Assembly: GCA_017940955.1 (NCBI GenBank)
Contig: JAGAXP010000122.1
Coordinates: 1-13,932 of the forward strand
Direction: 5' to 3'
From: Oribacterium sp.
GTDB lineage: Bacteria; Bacillota_A; Clostridia; Lachnospirales; Lachnospiraceae
Length of the DNA stretch: 13,932 nt
Shown here: positions 1 to 5,887 of the stretch, in pieces
Layout of the letters: every line of letters begins with the position of its first letter
How positions within the stretch are numbered: position 1 is the stretch's first letter
Program-made: the position numbers and the translations under genes
Notes under the pieces: generated by a model
Databases searched by the model: none
What the model was told of the DNA's origin: nothing
Seen by the model: only the letters and a program-made list of their open reading frames with translations

Positions 1-15
1 GTCTTTTCTTTTCAT
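1..15 (-). CDS. N-terminal fragment of a leftward gene running off the window
   Basis: Only the first five codons (MKRKD) are inside the window, so no function can be given. The start is well supported: an ATG at 15-13 (minus) is preceded by a perfect AAAGGAG ribosome binding site (24-30) with an 8-nt spacer, and about 30 nt further upstream lies a near-consensus promoter. The gene is separated from the recombinase operon to its right by two terminators, so it is a separate transcription unit. Confidence 0.6.
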
Positions 16-46
16 TGCTTTCGCTCCTTTGTTATTTATTAATATT

Positions 47-75
47 ATTATACGCATTTTATACGCCTTAGTCAA
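47..75 (-). promoter_or_regulatory. Strong sigma-A-type promoter for the leftward edge gene
   Basis: Read on the minus strand, a -35 TTGACT (70-75) and a perfect -10 TATAAT (47-52) are separated by exactly 17 nt. The start codon it would serve is at position 15 with a strong ribosome binding site. Direct repeats overlap the spacer and -10, which suggests a tightly repressed promoter; that part is inference. Confidence 0.75.
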
Positions 76-101
76 TGGTTGTTATGCGTACAGTGTGCGT
101 A
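49..101. repeat. Phased TATACGC / TGCGTA repeats over the leftward promoter (candidate operator)
   Basis: TATACGC occurs at 49-55 and 60-66, exactly 11 bp apart. TGCGTA, carrying the inverse core GCGTA, occurs at 85-90 and 96-101, again 11 bp apart. The first pair covers the -10 and spacer of the promoter and the second pair lies just upstream of its -35. Helical-turn spacing and the opposed orientation of the pairs fit cooperative binding of a dimeric regulator. The binding protein is unknown. Confidence 0.45.
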
Positions 102-130
102 TTATTGTCAACTTACTCTGAATGTACTTT

Positions 131-223
131 TCAATATTTATTGAATCGCAAATCAACAAATCCGCATGCTTTACCATTAGCCGCTCTGACTCTTTCCAAT
201 ATTTCCTTATTGGAGCAGACCAT
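131..223 (-). CDS. Possible 30-residue small protein
   Basis: A short minus-strand ORF begins MVCSNKEILERV and ends DLRFNKY. An ATG at 223 follows a GAGGG sequence at a rather close 4-nt spacing; an in-frame GTG at 238 would add five residues. A promoter-like TTGACA-18-TAAAAT lies about 60 nt upstream. The residue composition (mixed charged and hydrophobic, not low-complexity) is more protein-like than the other ORFs in this stretch. I do not recognise a family. It could be a chance ORF or a remnant of a longer gene. Confidence 0.3.
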   Translation of the reverse strand: MVCSNKEILERVRAANGKACGFVDLRFNKY

Positions 224-500
224 TTTGCCCTCTTCCACTCGTGACCCTCGGATGTCAAGAGTAAAACAAAAATTTCTCAAAAAAATTTTAACAGAACTGT
301 CAATCAGGTGTCAAAAAGCCCGTATTTATGCGATTTCTCCCAAAATCATAGATTCTTACGGACATAAACCATCCCAACACCCCCGGATCAAAATTTGCCC
401 TCTACCGCCCTCATACCCCCTCCTTTTGTCCTTATTATTTCACATGCCCTTTGCCCTTATTTATGAGAAATGACAGGTACAACCGCTTCAAAAGGGCAAA
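224..500. repeat. Scattered TTTGCCC repeats
   Basis: TTTGCCCTC occurs at 224-232 and 394-402, TTTGCCCTT at 450-458, and the inverse AAGGGCAAA at 492-500. A variant, TTTTGTCCTTATT, lies at 424-436 and resembles the 450-458 copy and its flank. Spacing is irregular. The stretch has no convincing gene, so these could be protein binding sites near an element end or simply compositional bias. Confidence 0.3.
285..314 (-). promoter_or_regulatory. Promoter-like sequence in the left intergenic region
   Basis: On the minus strand, TTGACA (309-314) is followed after 18 nt by TAAAAT (285-290, five of six to consensus). It would transcribe the possible 30-residue ORF at 131-223 and could also read into the edge gene. 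A second TTGACA lies within its spacer, so the exact -35 is uncertain. Confidence 0.4.
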
Positions 501-544
501 AAATAAGGCAGGAGTGCTGCCATTTTGGCTTTTGCACTCCCGCC
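498..544 (-). terminator. Rho-independent terminator (second of two)
   Basis: On the minus strand an 11-bp stem (GGCGGGAGTGC with GCACTCCTGCC, 534-544 and 507-517, one G-U pair) encloses a smaller GCCA/TGGC hairpin. It is followed by TTATTTTTT (506-498). It acts as a back-up to the terminator at 596-634 and insulates the leftward genes. Confidence 0.75.
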
Positions 545-595
545 TATAAATCGGATCCATATAATATACACCTGGTGCACGAAACATCCAGACAT

Positions 596-634
596 AAAAA
601 AAGAAAGACATAAGATTTGAACCTTACGCCTTTC
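596..634 (-). terminator. Rho-independent terminator of the ATPase/recombinase operon
   Basis: On the minus strand a 12-bp stem (623-634 with 603-614, two G-U wobbles) has an 8-nt loop, GTTCAAAT, and is followed by seven T residues (602-596). It lies about 105 nt past the stop codon of the last gene of module 1. The loop resembles a tRNA T-loop by chance, but the rest of a tRNA is absent. Confidence 0.85.
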
Positions 635-738
635 ATAAAATTGAACCATCTGAACTATCTGACGACTCAATCCAACCGTTGACATTCTATCACAACCTGA
701 CAGAAACGTCTATATCTTTTCACGCTCCTTCGGACTCT

Positions 739-1122
739 CTAGAGGCTGACTGCTTCCTGATCAACAAAATCATCATCCGTAATAACTTCTGCGGATTTAA
801 GGAGAAATTCGACTAAATGATTCTCCCCGTAAAAAGATCCCTCCACACGGTAAGTCTTATCCTCATCCCATCCTGCAAGACTGTAAATCACCTTAAGAAA
901 GCTAATACTCGTAATCTCATAGGTCTCAGAAGGCTTAAGATCCGGAACGATAAAGTTGTCCCTATCAATTGCCTCACAGGACTGGACTGCCACTCTGCAT
1001 TTCTTTTTATTCATTAAAAACCTTATGTTTTGGGGATGTTCCAATGCCTTAAGAGTACTCCGGTGAATCAGAACCCTGCGTCTTTTAAGAGAAAAAGACA
1101 GTTTGCATACATCATCTGCCAT
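739..1122 (-). CDS. Small protein with the recombinase-associated C-terminal domain (third copy)
   Basis: A 127-residue protein of unknown biochemical function and the last gene of module 1. From about residue 12 to 110 it shows the same pattern as the C-terminal domain of the upstream recombinase and the central domain of the preceding gene: a beta-rich start (VLIHRSTLKALEHP), a conserved short strand ending AVQSCE, then YEITSISFLKVIYSLAGW, YRVEG and a final VEFLL strand. It is the most divergent copy and lacks the RWC/RWG motif. An upstream in-frame ATG at 1140 exists, but GGAGG at 1131-1135 with 8-nt spacing favours ATG 1122. Its start lies 14 nt past the stop of the preceding gene, so translation is probably coupled. 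It may be a DNA-binding or recombinase-partner protein; that is inference. Confidence 0.7.
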   Translation of the reverse strand: MADDVCKLSFSLKRRRVLIHRSTLKALEHPQNIRFLMNKKKCRVAVQSCEAIDRDNFIVPDLKPSETYEITSISFLKVIYSLAGWDEDKTYRVEGSFYGENHLVEFLLKSAEVITDDDFVDQEAVSL

Positions 1123-1136
1123 AACAGCTTCCTCCA

Positions 1137-2015
1137 TCATGTTACCGCTACATATCCTGCCGGCGCGGTCTCCCTATTCCCAGAACCAGGCTCCTCCTGC
1201 TTTGAATCAAAGCCAGCACTGTGATCCGGATCATCATCGGCTTCATCATTCAATCCAAAATCCACATTTTCACTATGCCCATAGATTGCATCTTCAACAA
1301 GCCTTACAGACGGAGAGCAAGGCATTCCGGTGGCATTCTTTTGTGACTTGTTCCTTGTCGGAACATCCACTTTCTCGTAACTGCTCAAAGATCCGATGTC
1401 AATCGTCCTGCTATACTGATCTACAGGCAGTCCGAAGGTATTTTCAGCATCCAAAGGAGAGAAGGGAATCATGGACTCCCTTCTTTCTCTCTTGTCCTCT
1501 TCCGCTATCGCCTCAGGAGTCATCGTCTTCTTACGTTCTTCCTTTTCTTCCTTCGTGCGCTTTCGGCGTTCTTTGAATTTTTCATAACGTTCGAGCTCAA
1601 ACACATACAGAGTATCGCCCTCATAGCTGATTCTATGCCCAAGAACCTTATATCTGCATCCTTCGGTCCATTCCATCAGCTCATAGATGCCCTTTGAGAA
1701 CTCTCCCTTGATGTTCCTGCTCTTTCTTTTATCCGCCTTCGCAACACACCATCTGACAGATTCCATATCGTTTTCTTCACATTTACGGATCACTATGCGC
1801 TTTTCATCATCGCTCACCATAATGTTGATATAAACAGCATCTTCAAGCCCTTCTATGCAGGCAGTATTAAAAGTAATGCTGTCTTTCTTTATTGTGATTG
1901 CAGGTTCCCGCAGATGGGCGAACATCTCCCTTCTGACAATCTGATAGCCGTCATAACTGAAATTCTTTTCAATTTCTGCCGCCCTTTCGTCATAGGACTC
2001 GATGTAACCCTGCAT
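1137..2015 (-). CDS. Recombinase-associated domain protein with charged tail
   Basis: A 292-residue protein without an assigned activity. Residues 20-143 match the C-terminal domain of the adjacent recombinase almost motif for motif: GYQIVRREMF against GYRIVRSCYF, FNTACIEGLEDAVYI against FSTYCLKKFEDVEYV, IVIRKCE against IAVRPCE, VRWC against IRWG, and a closing RYKVLG...YVFEL against GYKLFG...IVFEL. Residues 145-180 are a highly charged Lys/Glu/Arg stretch, probably helical, and the last third is acidic and probably disordered. Its ATG overlaps the recombinase stop codon by one base (TAATG) with GAGGTG upstream, so the two are translated together. No catalytic motif is visible. A role as accessory or directionality factor for the recombinase is plausible but unproven. 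Confidence 0.75.
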   Translation of the reverse strand: MQGYIESYDERAAEIEKNFSYDGYQIVRREMFAHLREPAITIKKDSITFNTACIEGLEDAVYINIMVSDDEKRIVIRKCEENDMESVRWCVAKADKRKSRNIKGEFSKGIYELMEWTEGCRYKVLGHRISYEGDTLYVFELERYEKFKERRKRTKEEKEERKKTMTPEAIAEEDKRERRESMIPFSPLDAENTFGLPVDQYSRTIDIGSLSSYEKVDVPTRNKSQKNATGMPCSPSVRLVEDAIYGHSENVDFGLNDEADDDPDHSAGFDSKQEEPGSGNRETAPAGYVAVT

Positions 2016-3925
2016 TAATCCACCTCTCCGTTCTGATTCTTAAAATTGGCAGACTCCTCTGCCTGGTTCTTTAACTTTTCCCATAATTCCATGGCGCCAT
2101 CCCTGACCTGCTGCATCGTAGCTTCTGAAATATTACCACTCATGCGATAAAACGAGGCCGGTGACATAATCATCCAATCCCCGTCATACTTCTTTGCCTT
2201 CAGGCTGATGACATTCCATGATCCGTTCTTCCCGACACGATCTCCAAATATCCCCGGAAGAATAACCTTTTTGGTCATTTTCACTTTCTTTTTAGCAGCA
2301 ACAGTTTCCCCGGCAGCATTTTGGTCGGTCGCATCACACGTATCCTGCTGCTCTGTATTCTGCTCATATTCAATAACCGCAGGATCCGATAACTCAAAAA
2401 CAATAAGCCTCTCTCCATCATTTTCAAGGTACTGCCCGAACAGCTTGTAACCACAGTCAGCACTCCAGGACATGATGTGACATAATGGAGAAATAAATCC
2501 CGAACAGCTTTTAGGCTGCACTATCCATCTGCTGTCTTTCAGCCTTCCCCATCGTATCGCATTCGGGCTGTCTTTTTCGCAAGGCCTTACCGCAATGCAC
2601 TTTTCCACTGAATTAAACAGAAGTTCTACATATTCCACATCCTCAAACTTTTTAAGGCAGTATGTGCTGAAACGCACCTGCCCCCTGGAAATGCTCATAG
2701 TAGGCTTCTGAGTTGATGAAAAGTAACAGCTTCTTACAATCCTGTAGCCTTCCGGAAGTCGTCCATCATTATTTCCTTCATCTTCTTCCGGCTCACATAG
2801 ATCGCTGATACTTTTACTTGCATCAATATAATCCTCCACCGTGAATCCTTTCCAAAGGAGGTTCACGGGGACAAAGCCCTTAAGGACTCCTTCTTCAACG
2901 ACTTCCAGTGCCGGCATCGGTATGGATTTCTTCATATTTTTCTCAGCCGCCATCTTACTCTGGGCTGCATCGAATATTTCATGGCTCACGATAGCCTCAT
3001 GGTGATCCACTTTCAGCACCTGTGGCATATCCTGATTGTTTTTTCTCTTCTTGTGCTCCCAAAAATCATAGGTAAAGGTCTTCCAGCTTAATACGTTACC
3101 GCAGTGCCTTTCATTCTGCATCACGGCACGCACCGTACTGTCATACCACCGGGTATTGCCAAGCTTTGTCTTTCGCTTTAGCTGTGTCAGTATTTCCGCA
3201 ATCTCTGATATAGGAAATCCAGATAGGTAAAGGTAGTATATGAGCTTCACGGTCTGGGATTCCTCCTCATTGATGACAAGGTTCCCGTCTTCATCATGAT
3301 CATAACCAAGCAGCACAGGAGTTAGGAATCGCCCCTTTTCAAAGCGTTTTTCTAATGACCATATCATGGCATTGCTCTTTGTTTTTGACTCTTCCTGGGC
3401 GGCTGCCGCCATGACAGCCAGGATCATCTCTGAAGTCGAGTCCAGCGTGTTTATCCCTTCTGTCTCAAATTTGACGGCAACAGGCGGATTCAAAGTCGCG
3501 AGATGCCTTGCCACGGTCAGGCAGTCCACAACATTTCTTGCAAACCTTGATACGGACTTCGTTACAATGACATCTATTTTCCCCGCTTCGCAGTCAGCGA
3601 TCAGACGGTTAAAATTATCCCTGTGTTTCATTGAAGTGGCACTTATACCCTCATCAGCATAAATGCCCGCGAATACCCACTCCGGGTTCTTGTTTATCTC
3701 TTCCTCATAATGTTCTTTCTGAAGCTCATAAGATGTGGTCTGGGCGGGATCGTCCGTGCTGACGCGGCAATATGCCGCTGTCCTTTTCTTTGGCGTATCC
3801 TCAGTAACAGGAAGGCTTTTTTTCGCAGGAATATAGATCAGGTCCTCCGATGACAGCTTCCTCATGTCCTCTTTGATTCTGTCTCTTTGCTCTTTACGGG
3901 TAACCGTCTTTCCTGCTGTTTCCAT
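2015..3925 (-). CDS. Large serine recombinase with atypical C-terminal domain
   Basis: A 636-residue site-specific recombinase of the resolvase/invertase superfamily. The catalytic N-terminal domain carries YCRVSTDD (nucleophile Ser near residue 56) and SRFAR (126-130). A Recombinase domain follows (about 200-330). The usual zinc ribbon is missing: no CxxC is seen where one is expected. Instead there is a KGFVPVNLLWKGFTVEDY linker and, at about 393-516, the domain shared with the two downstream genes, then a C-terminal basic/aromatic stretch. An ATG at 3961 is possible, but GGAGG with a 9-nt spacer favours ATG 3925, which begins 1 nt after the ATPase stop. Its position in the operon ties it to the ATPase and the two domain-sharing proteins. 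Active-site residues are complete, so it should be active. Its target site is unknown. Confidence 0.85.
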   Translation of the reverse strand: METAGKTVTRKEQRDRIKEDMRKLSSEDLIYIPAKKSLPVTEDTPKKRTAAYCRVSTDDPAQTTSYELQKEHYEEEINKNPEWVFAGIYADEGISATSMKHRDNFNRLIADCEAGKIDVIVTKSVSRFARNVVDCLTVARHLATLNPPVAVKFETEGINTLDSTSEMILAVMAAAAQEESKTKSNAMIWSLEKRFEKGRFLTPVLLGYDHDEDGNLVINEEESQTVKLIYYLYLSGFPISEIAEILTQLKRKTKLGNTRWYDSTVRAVMQNERHCGNVLSWKTFTYDFWEHKKRKNNQDMPQVLKVDHHEAIVSHEIFDAAQSKMAAEKNMKKSIPMPALEVVEEGVLKGFVPVNLLWKGFTVEDYIDASKSISDLCEPEEDEGNNDGRLPEGYRIVRSCYFSSTQKPTMSISRGQVRFSTYCLKKFEDVEYVELLFNSVEKCIAVRPCEKDSPNAIRWGRLKDSRWIVQPKSCSGFISPLCHIMSWSADCGYKLFGQYLENDGERLIVFELSDPAVIEYEQNTEQQDTCDATDQNAAGETVAAKKKVKMTKKVILPGIFGDRVGKNGSWNVISLKAKKYDGDWMIMSPASFYRMSGNISEATMQQVRDGAMELWEKLKNQAEESANFKNQNGEVD

Positions 3926-3926
3926 A

Positions 3927-4922
3927 TCAGTCTGCCTCCATTCCTTCTGGTTTTCCTTCATCCGGAAGCATCCAATGCCACCTTCCGCCTTTCCTGTAAG
4001 CCCGGATGTTCATCTCTTTTCCTGCGTTTCTGGCAGTCTTTTCACTTATCCCGATCATTTTCACCCTTAAAATGATATCCTTCGTCGGAACTCCGCCGAG
4101 CGACAGGATCGTCCTAAGGCATTCCTTCACCAGATCCTGCTTCCTCCTTCCGGGATCAGACTGCTCTACCCCCGTAAATGTCGGGCAGCATGGACCTATC
4201 CAGTGAAAAACGCCTTTTCCGTCAATATAGAACGCCATTGCATCCCCTTCTGGAGCCAGGTTTGACTTTATCTGACACATATACCGTATGCCCGGAACTC
4301 TCTCGTTTCTCTTAACCATAAGGACGCTTCTCGCAATAGCAGCAATATCTATGCTTCCAAGTCCCCTGTAAAGATTTTTCCCGCCCCGAGATTTATTCAT
4401 ATGTCCGATCAGGATCACTGCACATCCATACTTCTGTGCCACAGAAGCAAGATTTCGCATGATTCCCCGCATATAGGCCGCGCTCTGCATATCCCCGTCC
4501 GATGGGATAAACGCCTGTATGGGATCAAGGATGACGAGCCTTGCCCCGCTCATCCTTATGGATTCCTCGATTTCCCTGTCCTCAAGAGTCAGATTCCTGT
4601 CCTCTTCCGTAATGAAATATACCCTGTCAAGATCAGCACCTGCCGCTTTCAGCCTTGAAAGAACCGTATCCTCAGGATCGTCTTCCGCGCATTGGTAAAT
4701 TACATTTTCAGGCTTTTTTCTTTCTTCGCTTAAAGGAAATGCTTCTCCCTTTGTCATCATCGCAGCTATCTGGATGGCAAGGGTGGACTTTCCCTCGCCG
4801 GGATCTCCCTGCAGGATCGTAAGCTTCCCGTAACTCAAATATGGATACCAAAGCCATTCCACCTGCTTCTCCTTAACAGCGGCATATGGCATGTATGGTC
4901 TATCGTGATTTTCCGGATCCAT
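3927..4922 (-). CDS. RepA-like AAA/RecA-fold ATPase
   Basis: A 331-residue P-loop ATPase of the RSF1010 RepA / DnaB-like hexameric helicase type (AAA_25). The Walker A motif GDPGEGKST is at 39-47, Walker B LVILDP at 129-134, and the sensor-like GHMNKSRGGKNLYRGLGS at 173-190. The last 75 residues (TKDIILRVKMIGISEKTARN and following) look like a winged-helix DNA-binding tail. The family supplies replicative helicases of mobilizable plasmids, and related ATPases are common in integrative elements. The start is well placed, with AAGGAG and a 7-nt spacer. It overlaps the upstream XRE gene by 23 nt and ends 1 nt before the recombinase. With the iteron-like array about 500 bp upstream, a role in element replication is a reasonable inference, but no primase or Rep initiator is visible here. 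Confidence 0.85.
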   Translation of the reverse strand: MDPENHDRPYMPYAAVKEKQVEWLWYPYLSYGKLTILQGDPGEGKSTLAIQIAAMMTKGEAFPLSEERKKPENVIYQCAEDDPEDTVLSRLKAAGADLDRVYFITEEDRNLTLEDREIEESIRMSGARLVILDPIQAFIPSDGDMQSAAYMRGIMRNLASVAQKYGCAVILIGHMNKSRGGKNLYRGLGSIDIAAIARSVLMVKRNERVPGIRYMCQIKSNLAPEGDAMAFYIDGKGVFHWIGPCCPTFTGVEQSDPGRRKQDLVKECLRTILSLGGVPTKDIILRVKMIGISEKTARNAGKEMNIRAYRKGGRWHWMLPDEGKPEGMEAD

Positions 4923-5226
4923 TACCCTTCTCCTTCATAACCTTAACGAGTGCCGTTACAGCCATGATTTCCCTGTTTGACAGCCCCGTGACATCAATGT
5001 ACCTGTCATCCTCCTGGTGGTTTCCCGTAATACCCAAAATATAGTCCGTGCTCACTCCATAGATCTCGGCAAGCCTCGCTATTATGTCCGAAGGCGGCAC
5101 CCTGGTGCCTGTTTCATACTGGCTAAGGGCATGCCTTTCAACCCCAAGCATGGAGGCGACATCCTCCTGCCGGTACTCCGTAAGATGGCGGAGCTGCTTA
5201 AGGCGACTTCCTATAGACTCCTCCAT
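4900..5226 (-). CDS. XRE-family transcriptional regulator
   Basis: A 108-residue protein with an N-terminal Cro/CI-type helix-turn-helix at about residues 8-62 (SRLKQLRHL, then EDVASMLGVERHALSQYETG). The remaining ~45 residues (SNREIMAVTALVKVMKEKG) probably form a dimerization helix. A GAGGGAG ribosome binding site lies 4 nt before the ATG. It is the first gene of module 1 and its end overlaps the ATPase start. It most likely regulates its own operon through the palindromes directly upstream; that is inference from position. Confidence 0.9.
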   Translation of the reverse strand: MEESIGSRLKQLRHLTEYRQEDVASMLGVERHALSQYETGTRVPPSDIIARLAEIYGVSTDYILGITGNHQEDDRYIDVTGLSNREIMAVTALVKVMKEKGNGSGKSR

Positions 5227-5265
5227 CTTTCTCCCTCAATTCTTTCTTCCATCTGCATCTTATGA

Positions 5266-5296
5266 TTTATAACCTCCTCTGTAAACGGGATGTCAC
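5266..5296 (-). promoter_or_regulatory. Candidate promoter of the XRE-ATPase-recombinase operon
   Basis: On the minus strand, GTGACA (5291-5296) and TATAAA (5266-5271) are each five of six to consensus but 19 nt apart, longer than ideal. They are about 40 nt upstream of the XRE start codon. The GTCAC palindrome lies 15 bp upstream of this -35, so an activator could compensate for the long spacer. Confidence 0.35.
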
Positions 5297-5311
5297 AGCT
5301 ATGTTCCACGG

Positions 5312-5330
5312 AAGTCACGGATTGTGACTT
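5312..5330. promoter_or_regulatory. Palindrome AAGTCAC-N5-GTGACTT, candidate operator
   Basis: A perfect 7-bp inverted repeat with a 5-bp centre, typical in size for an XRE-family dimer site. The half-site core recurs as TGTCAC at 5291-5296, within the candidate -35. It lies just upstream of the XRE-ATPase operon and is the likeliest autoregulatory site for the 108-residue XRE protein. Confidence 0.45.
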
Positions 5331-5430
5331 TTATGATCCGAGGCTTAAGATTCCCTGCTTTGTCCTTTTCATTACCGCCTTGGATTATTGACGAAAAAAC
5401 GTCATAAAGCCTTATTCCACCTGCATTTTC

Positions 5431-5504
5431 CAAGATGGCAAAAGACCTGAAGCATTGCCATCTTAGAAATGTTTTTGCCATCTTGAGGGCATTTTAGCCA
5501 TCTT
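5431..5504. repeat. Iteron-like array of GCCATCTT motifs
   Basis: GCCATCTT starts at 5457, 5477 and 5497, exactly 20 bp apart. An inverted copy (AAGATGGC) is at 5432-5439. The inverted copy and the second direct copy extend to a perfect 13-bp inverted repeat, CAAGATGGCAAAA (5431-5443) with TTTTGCCATCTTG (5473-5485). A GCATT/GTTTT-type AT-rich lead precedes the direct copies. Helically phased direct repeats are typical of initiator or regulator arrays. RSF1010-type origins, which use a RepA-class helicase, are known to carry 20-bp iterons, so an origin role is worth considering. Confidence 0.6.
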
Positions 5505-5544
5505 AAGCCTCTGAAGTTGTCCCTGATTTTACATGTTAGCATAG

Positions 5545-5566
5545 TATGGTGGGATTTTCCACCATA
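5545..5566. promoter_or_regulatory. Palindromic operator at the small xre promoter
   Basis: A perfect inverted repeat, TATGGTGG-GATTTT-CCACCATA. Its right edge reaches the -35 position for the TATAAT at 5588-5593. A related 22-bp element (18 of 22 identical) stands before the recombinase operon at 12587-12608. The likeliest ligand is the small XRE protein encoded immediately downstream. Confidence 0.65.
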
Positions 5567-5593
5567 TTTGAAAAAGCGACAATCCCATATAAT
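5565..5593 (+). promoter_or_regulatory. Promoter of the small xre gene
   Basis: A perfect -10 TATAAT (5588-5593) stands 34 nt before the TTG start. With a 17-nt spacer the -35 would be TATTTG, a poor match; a better hexamer, TTGAAA (5568-5573), is only 14 nt away. The poor -35 next to the palindrome suggests regulation by a protein bound there, by repression or by class II-type activation. Confidence 0.5.
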
Positions 5594-5627
5594 TGGAAGA
5601 AGATTCACGTGCATGGAGGTGACTAAT

Positions 5628-5831
5628 TTGATTGATTACAGCCCTCTGTGGGAAACGATGAAGCAGCGAAGCATTTCACAGTATGATCTCATTAACATGG
5701 GAGTTGACAAGCACACCATGGACAGTCTCCGAAATAACCGCAGCATTACGATGTTGACATTGGAAAAACTGTGCATCCTTCTGGAATGTGGACCTGACGG
5801 AATCGTTGCTTTTCCCCAACCCAAAGAATAA
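5628..5831 (+). CDS. Small XRE-family regulator
   Basis: A 67-residue protein that is essentially a single helix-turn-helix domain of the short Cro/CI-like type found in Firmicute mobile elements. Visible hallmarks are the N-terminal YSPLWETMKQRSISQYDL, the recognition region GVDKHTMDSLRNN, and TLEKLCILLECGPDGIV. The start is taken as TTG 5628 because GGAGGTGA (5615-5622) lies 5 nt before it and the protein then begins IDYSPLW, as usual for this family. The ATG at 5613 sits just before the ribosome binding site and is unlikely. It is transcribed toward module 2 and ends at a terminator. A palindrome at its own promoter recurs upstream of the recombinase operon, so it probably controls both. 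Confidence 0.85.
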   Translation: MIDYSPLWETMKQRSISQYDLINMGVDKHTMDSLRNNRSITMLTLEKLCILLECGPDGIVAFPQPKE

Positions 5832-5870
5832 CGCCCCTTTCAAGTATCCCTACCTGAAAGAGGCGTTTTT
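5830..5870 (+). terminator. Terminator between convergent xre and recombinase genes
   Basis: ACGCCCCTTTCA (5831-5842) pairs with TGAAAGAGGCGT (5855-5866) with a single mismatch, followed by a run of T to 5871. On the opposite strand the stem is followed by TTATTCTTT, so it may also terminate the recombinase operon, whose stop codon is at 5888. Confidence 0.85.
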
Positions 5871-5887
5871 TATGTCTTATTCACTTC

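Larger units (their letters stand above)
5227..5627. other. Control region between divergent XRE genes (possible origin or regulatory hub)
   Basis: This 400-bp stretch contains no convincing gene. It contains, left to right: a weak leftward promoter; a GTCAC palindrome; a TGACG-A6-CGTCA palindrome (5389-5404); four GCCATCTT motifs, three phased at 20 bp; the TATGGTGG palindrome; and a perfect TATAAT for the rightward xre gene. The density of repeats next to a RepA-like ATPase and two regulators is what an origin or a lysogeny-type switch region looks like. The sequence alone does not decide between them. Confidence 0.55.

Noticed and set aside
75..473. 132-codon plus-strand open frame in the left region
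   Set aside because: No ribosome binding site, a low-complexity Pro/Leu/Ser-rich translation, and overlap with minus-strand promoter elements; it has the look of a chance frame.
571..585. Near-palindrome TACACC-T-GGTGCA as a recombinase att site
   Set aside because: It is too short, and there is no second copy or known empty site in the window to compare with.
606..650. tRNA-like fragment (TAGTTCAGATGGTT followed by GGTTCAAATC) on the minus strand, possible attachment tRNA
   Set aside because: The spacing is about 10 nt too short for a tRNA, the T-stem does not pair, and the same bases form a clear 12-bp terminator stem followed by seven T residues.
488..685. 65-codon minus-strand open frame
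   Set aside because: It reads through both terminator hairpins and has no good ribosome binding site.
1103..1576. 157-codon plus-strand open frame opposite two minus-strand genes
   Set aside because: A His/Ser/Pro-rich translation with no start signal, explained as antisense of the acidic tail of the 292-residue protein.
5431..5504. CRISPR array
   Set aside because: The repeat core is only 8 bp with a 20-bp period, leaving no room for spacers, and no cas gene is present.
5402..5614. 70-codon minus-strand frame across the control region
   Set aside because: It runs through the iteron-like array and the operator palindrome, with no ribosome binding site and no recognisable protein pattern.
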